From positions 1 through 32,040 of the forward strand of contig PMCH01000171.1 in the NCBI GenBank assembly GCA_003154055.1: a DNA stretch of 32,040 bases, written 5' to 3'. Below are positions 27,119 to 32,040 of the stretch, piece by piece (position 1 is the first letter of the stretch; each line of letters starts with the position of its first letter). Under the pieces are notes generated by a model. That model was not told where the DNA came from. It saw only the letters and a list, made by a program, of their open reading frames with translations, and did no database searches. Made by a program: the position numbers and the translations under genes. Source of the stretch: Acidobacteriaceae bacterium (lineage in GTDB: Bacteria; Acidobacteriota; Terriglobia; Terriglobales; Acidobacteriaceae).

Positions 27119-28237
27119 ATGGGGCCTACGGATCCGAAATCTTCCAGCACCGTTCCGAACCCGGCCAATCCACGCCGCCGCTCCGATTCGGCGGTCACCA
27201 TTCGTGACGTTGCCGAGCGCAGCGGATTCTCTTCGGCCACTGTTTCCATCGTCCTGAACAACGCACCCCTGGCGCGCTACATTCCCGATACCACCAAGAC
27301 CAAGATCCAGCGCGCCGCGTCCCAGCTCGGATACCGCCCCAATCTTTTTGCGCGCTCGCTGCGCAGCCGCCGCAGCCACACCGTGGGAGTCATGGTCTTC
27401 GACATGACCGACCCCTACTGCACGCTGGTGCTGCGCGGCATTGAGAATTGTCTCTACGAATCCAACTTCCTGCCCATTCTCACCGATGTGCACAACGAGC
27501 GCACCCGCTTCGAGCGCTATCTGGAGATGCTGCTCGACCGCCGCGTTGAAGGACTCGTCGTGCTGGCCAACTGGCTATTCCTCGACATCAACGTTCTCGC
27601 CGACCTGGAAAAGAGCAACATTCCCACCGCCATCGTGGGCCGCGAACTGAAGAACGACAATGTCAGCTCGGTGATCGTGGACAATACGCTCGGCGCGCAC
27701 GCTGCCCTCCAGCATCTCCACTCTCTGGGCCATCGCAAGATCGCCTTCATCCGCGGCCCTCACCAGTTGTCGGACACGGCCCCGCGCTGGCGCGGCGTGC
27801 GCAGCCTGGCCCGCGAGCTCGAACTGAAGATCGATCCCCGGCTGGTCGTGGACCTGCCCGAGTCGCGCGATCCGTTCTCCAGTTTTGAGGACGGCTACAA
27901 GCTCACTGAGGAGTTGTTGCATCGTCGCCTTCCATTCACCGCGTTGATGGCGTTCGACGACATGACGGCTTTCGGCGCGATCCGCGCGCTCGCCAAAGCC
28001 GGTGTCCGCGTGCCCGAGCAGTGCTCGGTCGTTGGCTTCGACGATGTAGCTCCCGCATCTCTTTACTGTCCCTCGTTGAGCACCATTCGCCAGCCCATGG
28101 AAGCGATGGGCGCGGCCGCGGCGACCATCGTGGTGGAGGCCATCAGCGCCGGCCTGGAAAAGAAAGTTCCCCGGGTGGTTCATCGCAAAGTCGCGCCCGA
28201 ACTGATCGTAAGGGAATCCACCCGCAGCCTGAAGTAA
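27119..28237 (+). CDS. LacI family transcriptional regulator (alternative GTG start 27083)
   Basis: HTH VTIRDVAERSGFSSATVSIVLNN; periplasmic-binding-like core; AAGGAG RBS before ATG 27119. Confidence 0.94.
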   Translation: MGPTDPKSSSTVPNPANPRRRSDSAVTIRDVAERSGFSSATVSIVLNNAPLARYIPDTTKTKIQRAASQLGYRPNLFARSLRSRRSHTVGVMVFDMTDPYCTLVLRGIENCLYESNFLPILTDVHNERTRFERYLEMLLDRRVEGLVVLANWLFLDINVLADLEKSNIPTAIVGRELKNDNVSSVIVDNTLGAHAALQHLHSLGHRKIAFIRGPHQLSDTAPRWRGVRSLARELELKIDPRLVVDLPESRDPFSSFEDGYKLTEELLHRRLPFTALMAFDDMTAFGAIRALAKAGVRVPEQCSVVGFDDVAPASLYCPSLSTIRQPMEAMGAAAATIVVEAISAGLEKKVPRVVHRKVAPELIVRESTRSLK

Positions 28238-28296
28238 ATCGATTTCGCGGGATACCCCCTCCTTTTGACTTGACAGCGGCCATCGCCTGTCGCACT

Positions 28297-28312
28297 ATTC
28301 ATACGTTTTAAT
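28297..28312. promoter_or_regulatory. Candidate LacI-family operator
   Basis: ATTCATAC|GTTTTAAT: 16-bp imperfect palindrome centred on CG, 6/8 arm symmetry; a TTGACA hexamer lies at 28270-28275. Confidence 0.35.
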
Positions 28313-28344
28313 AAAGGGATTTTGGCACTTCTGCGGAACGAAGG

Positions 28345-28360
28345 TGGCACGCTCCGTGCA
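28345..28360 (+). promoter_or_regulatory. Candidate sigma-54 (-24/-12) promoter
   Basis: TGGCACG-CTCC-GTGCA versus consensus TGGCACG-N4-TTGCA; GG and GC dinucleotides correctly spaced, one mismatch. Confidence 0.4.
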
Positions 28361-28473
28361 AGTGCAAAGATGGCCGGCTCTGGCAGTCGGAGTTTCCGCG
28401 CGAAAGGCCGCGCCGATTTGAGGTAGTGCGGGACTGATATCCGTATTTCTGGAAATCCCCTAGGGGGTCACGT

Positions 28474-31400
28474 ATGAAAATCCGTATCTTCTGCACCGTC
28501 GTGGTGCTGCTGGCCGTGCTTTCGGCAACTCTTCTTCACGCTCAGGAATCCGCCTCGCTAACTGGAACGGTTCGTGATTCCTCGGGCGCCAGCATCGCCA
28601 ACGCGCAGGTCGTGGTATCCAGCGCCGAACGCGGAATCAATCGCGAGACTACCTCCAATTCCGACGGCGAATATTCCGTGCCCGCGCTGCCACCGGGCTC
28701 CTACGACGTCAGCATCGCCGCCCCGGGCTTCAAGAAGTACGAAGCGAAAGGCGTCATCCTTCGCGTCGGCCAGAAAGCCCGCAATGACGTGAACATGCAA
28801 GTCGGAGCCACCACCACGGAAGTGACCGTCATGGGGACCAACGTCGCCCAGGTAGAAACTCAGTCCTCGGATCTCTCGGGCACGGTCACAGGTAAGGAAA
28901 TCAGCCAGCTCCAGTTGAACGGCCGCAACTTTACGCAACTGGTCACGCTCGTCCCCGGCGTCAGCAACCAGACGGGAGCGGATGAGGCGTCAGTTGGCAT
29001 CACGGGAAGCATCTCGTACAGCATGAACGGCGGCCGCGTGGAGTACAACAACTGGGAACTCGATGGCGGCGACAACATGGACAACGGCAGCAATACCAGC
29101 CTGAATGTCTATCCCAGCCTCGAGGCCATTGAGGAGTTCAAGGTCCTGACCTCCAACTACGGCGCCCAGTATGGCCGGAACGGCTCCGGCACGGTTGAGG
29201 TCGAAACCAAGTCCGGAACCAGCGCTTTTCATGGCAATGCGTACGAGTTCGTGCGCAACGACATGTTCAATGCCCGGAACTATTTCGAATCTACCGTCCC
29301 GGCTTACAAGAAAAATGACTTTGGCTACACCATCGGCGGCCCGGTTTTCATTCCGGGTCTTTACAACAAGAGCAAGCAGAAGACATTTTTCTTCTGGTCT
29401 CAGGAATGGCGCCGGGAACGTGTGCCCACCGACTTCCATGTCCCCGTGCCCTACAGCTTGGAACGTACCGGTGACTTCAGCGATGTGTGTCCGGGCACCG
29501 ATTGTCCCACCGACCCCAGGACCGGGAATCCATATGATGGAAGCCTGGGCCCACTCCCGGTGGATCCCGTTGCCGTGGCTCTGCTCCCGCTGATCCCCGT
29601 GGCGAACGAAGATGTCCCTGGGGCCTCGTTTTTCAATCTTGCTACTACGCAACCGACGACCTGGCGCGAGGAGTTGTTCCGCGTTGACCATAACCTGAGC
29701 GAGCACAACCGCCTTACCTTCCGCTACATTCACGATTCGTGGAATCAGATTCAGTCCTCGACCATCTGGACCGACTCCTCTTTCCCGACGGTTCAGACCC
29801 ACTTCAACGGTCCGGGCGTCAGCATGTTGGCGCGCCTGACCAGCACGATTTCCCCCACGCTGCTCAACGAATTTGTGGCCAGCTATACCACCGACCACAT
29901 CTCTTTCCAGTCCGTGGGTCCCTGGCAGCGTCCCGAAGGCCTGCCCATGGGCTTCCTCTTCAACAACGGCTTTGGCGGCAAATTGCCAGCCATCACCATC
30001 ACCGGGGGAGACCCCTACGGCGGCGGATTCTTTATGGATCCGGCCGGGATATGGCCTGAGGGCGCATACAACTCCAATCCCACTTACACCTACCGCGATA
30101 ACATGACCAAGATTGTCGGAAAGCACAACCTGCAATTCGGGGCGTACTTTGTGGCCGCCCAGAAGAATGAACTGAGCAGCGTGCAGGTGAATGGCTCTCT
30201 CGGATTTGACATTGCCTCCAAGAACGTCATTCAAGATGGGCAGCCTGTCGGTACGGGTAATGCTTTCGCCGATCTGCTCCTTGGGCGCATTGCGAGCTAT
30301 TCTCAGGGCAGTAATCAGGTGAAGTTCTACAACCGGTACAAGATTCTTGAACCCTATTTCCAGGACGATTGGCATATAACGGGCCGCCTTACGCTGAATC
30401 TGGGCCTCCGTCTTAGCCTGTTGGGAACGTACCGCGACCGGTACAAGCATGCCTATAACTGGGATCCGGCCGCCTATAGCGTGGCCGACGCGCCGCAGAT
30501 CGCGGAAGACGGCTCGCTGGTACCAGGCGTCGGTAACCCGCTGGATGGATTGGTGCAATGCGGAGTGGGTGGCGTCCCAGTCGGTTGCTCCAAGGGGCAC
30601 TTGTTCAACCCAGCTCCGCGTATCGGTTTTGCCTTTGACCCGTGGGGGAACGGCAAGACTGCGATCCGCGGCGGATATGGCATTTTCTTCGAACACACCA
30701 ACGGAAACGAGGCCAACACCGAGGGCATGGAAGGCCAGTCCTCACCTCTCCTGCAAAGCGCGACCCAGAGCAACGTCATCGGATACCAGAACATTGGCGG
30801 CGGGGACTTGGCGCCGTCCTTCCCGTTCAGTTTCATCTCGATTCCCACGCAGGTAACCTGGCCCTACATGCAGCAGTGGCACCTCGACATTCAGCACGAG
30901 TTGCTGCATAACACCGTGGTCACCGTTTCCTATGTGGGCAGTAAGGGTACCCATCTCGGGCGGCAGAGCGACCTGAACCAGTTACACCCCGTGTCAAACA
31001 GCGACAATCCTTACAAGCTGGGCGAGCCCATCGGTGGTGGTATTGACGCAGACGGCAACCAGATTCATGACGACTGCGGCACCGGCTTAACACCAAGCGG
31101 AGTCGCCATCACCGGCCAAGCCGCTATCAATCTCCAGGTCGCCTGCGGAGCAGATCCGAATCCTTTCCGCCCCTTTTATGGCTTGGCGACCATTACTCGC
31201 CTTGAACCCAAGGCATCCTCCATCTATCACGCGCTCCAGATTTCAGCGCGCAGAAGTGTTGGAGCGTTAAGCCTCAACCTCGCTTACACCTACAGCCACT
31301 CGATTGACGATTCCTCCGATCGCTACAACGGCGACTTCGTCAACTCCTATGACCCCAGCTCCAACCGCGCCAGCTCCAATTTCGACCAGCGCCACATGCT

Positions 31401-31995
31401 GAATATCGGCTATGTCTATGACCTGCCGGTATTCAAGGAGGCCGGTCTCCGCCGCACCATTCTCGGCGGCTGGCAGTGGTCCGGCATCGTGGGCTTTTCA
31501 ACTGGAACGCCTTTCACTGTGACCAACGGGACGACATTCGGGGACAACGCAGGCACCGGCAATGGCGTTGGAACCACCTCGTACGCGGATCTGATCGGCA
31601 ATCCAAGCAAAGGCATCCCTCCGGCCAATGCGGGCTTGGACGGCTTTGCCGGCTTTCTCTACAACCCCGGGGCCTTCGCTTTGCCTCGCGGGCTCACCTT
31701 CGGAAACGCCGGCCGAAACAATGTGCGTGGTCCGAGCCGGACCAACTTCGATATGGCGCTTTTCAAGCGCTTCGCCATCAAGGAGAGTGTCGCCTTCGAA
31801 TTCCGCGCAGAGGCCTTCAACGTCTTCAACCACACGCAATGGGGTACACCTTCGGGTTCCATGAGTTGCATTGGCGGCAGTAATAATTCCGCTGGCGACC
31901 CAAGTTGTCTGGGACCACAAGGTGCCGATCTCTTCCAGTTTGGCTCGGCTCACCTCTCTCGCATCCTCCAACTCGGCGCGAAGTTCATCTTCTAG
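28474..31995 (+). CDS. TonB-dependent receptor, Oar-like, with N-terminal carboxypeptidase-regulatory-like (Ig-like) domain
   Basis: Signal peptide; SASLTGTVRDSSGASIANAQVVV...SDGEYSVPALPPGSYDVSIAAPGF; plug-like region YGAQYGRNGSGTVEVETKSGTSAFHGNAYEFVRND; C-terminal QLGAKFIF barrel end. Confidence 0.95.
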   Translation: MKIRIFCTVVVLLAVLSATLLHAQESASLTGTVRDSSGASIANAQVVVSSAERGINRETTSNSDGEYSVPALPPGSYDVSIAAPGFKKYEAKGVILRVGQKARNDVNMQVGATTTEVTVMGTNVAQVETQSSDLSGTVTGKEISQLQLNGRNFTQLVTLVPGVSNQTGADEASVGITGSISYSMNGGRVEYNNWELDGGDNMDNGSNTSLNVYPSLEAIEEFKVLTSNYGAQYGRNGSGTVEVETKSGTSAFHGNAYEFVRNDMFNARNYFESTVPAYKKNDFGYTIGGPVFIPGLYNKSKQKTFFFWSQEWRRERVPTDFHVPVPYSLERTGDFSDVCPGTDCPTDPRTGNPYDGSLGPLPVDPVAVALLPLIPVANEDVPGASFFNLATTQPTTWREELFRVDHNLSEHNRLTFRYIHDSWNQIQSSTIWTDSSFPTVQTHFNGPGVSMLARLTSTISPTLLNEFVASYTTDHISFQSVGPWQRPEGLPMGFLFNNGFGGKLPAITITGGDPYGGGFFMDPAGIWPEGAYNSNPTYTYRDNMTKIVGKHNLQFGAYFVAAQKNELSSVQVNGSLGFDIASKNVIQDGQPVGTGNAFADLLLGRIASYSQGSNQVKFYNRYKILEPYFQDDWHITGRLTLNLGLRLSLLGTYRDRYKHAYNWDPAAYSVADAPQIAEDGSLVPGVGNPLDGLVQCGVGGVPVGCSKGHLFNPAPRIGFAFDPWGNGKTAIRGGYGIFFEHTNGNEANTEGMEGQSSPLLQSATQSNVIGYQNIGGGDLAPSFPFSFISIPTQVTWPYMQQWHLDIQHELLHNTVVTVSYVGSKGTHLGRQSDLNQLHPVSNSDNPYKLGEPIGGGIDADGNQIHDDCGTGLTPSGVAITGQAAINLQVACGADPNPFRPFYGLATITRLEPKASSIYHALQISARRSVGALSLNLAYTYSHSIDDSSDRYNGDFVNSYDPSSNRASSNFDQRHMLNIGYVYDLPVFKEAGLRRTILGGWQWSGIVGFSTGTPFTVTNGTTFGDNAGTGNGVGTTSYADLIGNPSKGIPPANAGLDGFAGFLYNPGAFALPRGLTFGNAGRNNVRGPSRTNFDMALFKRFAIKESVAFEFRAEAFNVFNHTQWGTPSGSMSCIGGSNNSAGDPSCLGPQGADLFQFGSAHLSRILQLGAKFIF

Positions 31996-32015
31996 CCGAA
32001 AATACGGCACAAAAA

Positions 32016-32040
32016 ATCCTGGCTCCGAGTGAGCCAGGAT
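32016..32040 (+). terminator. Probable terminator hairpin after TonB receptor (T-tract outside window)
   Basis: ATCCTGGCTC-CGAGT-GAGCCAGGAT perfect 10-bp stem preceded by A6. Confidence 0.75.

Noticed and set aside
28990-30696. 568-aa minus-strand ORF antisense to the TonB receptor
   Set aside because: Fully antisense to a clear Oar-like receptor; Val/Gly/Arg/His-biased composition typical of GC-rich shadow ORFs; no recognisable domain.
1-32040. CRISPR array, defence island, prophage, integrase, toxin-antitoxin pair or secondary-metabolite cluster
   Set aside because: No regularly spaced repeats, cas, integrase, capsid, NRPS/PKS or recognisable toxin-antitoxin genes were found on either strand.

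Overview
This 32 kb GC-rich bacterial window looks chromosomal. Gene content and the dispersed GC-rich repeats suggest Acidobacteriota (Terriglobia-like); that taxonomy is inference only. I support about 26 protein-coding genes. They include an FAD-dependent oxidoreductase (5'-truncated), PPOX, ACT and OsmC proteins, a BrkB-SDR/DUF2867 pair, a cold-shock protein, a GH18 chitinase-like protein and an F5/8C-like lipoprotein. Further along are an AlkA-type glycosylase, sulfotransferase, OpgC, kelch protein, a porin-like/cytochrome c pair, ORF6N, acyl-CoA mutase large subunit, GT2, TolC, TruA, ALDH, DinB-like, DRE-TIM metallolyase, TPR, LacI regulator and an Oar-like TonB-dependent receptor. I saw no rRNA, tRNA, CRISPR array, IS element or prophage. 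No clearly new multi-gene system is evident. The most interesting signals are non-coding: a 27-bp near-perfect palindrome (Fur-box-like) just upstream of the porin/cytochrome c pair; an orphan promoter with an overlapping dyad and a strong downstream hairpin near 9.0-9.15 kb; a near-consensus sigma-54 promoter plus a LacI-type operator candidate upstream of the TonB receptor; a repeat-like in-frame insertion inside truA; and several dispersed hairpin repeats directly after stop codons.
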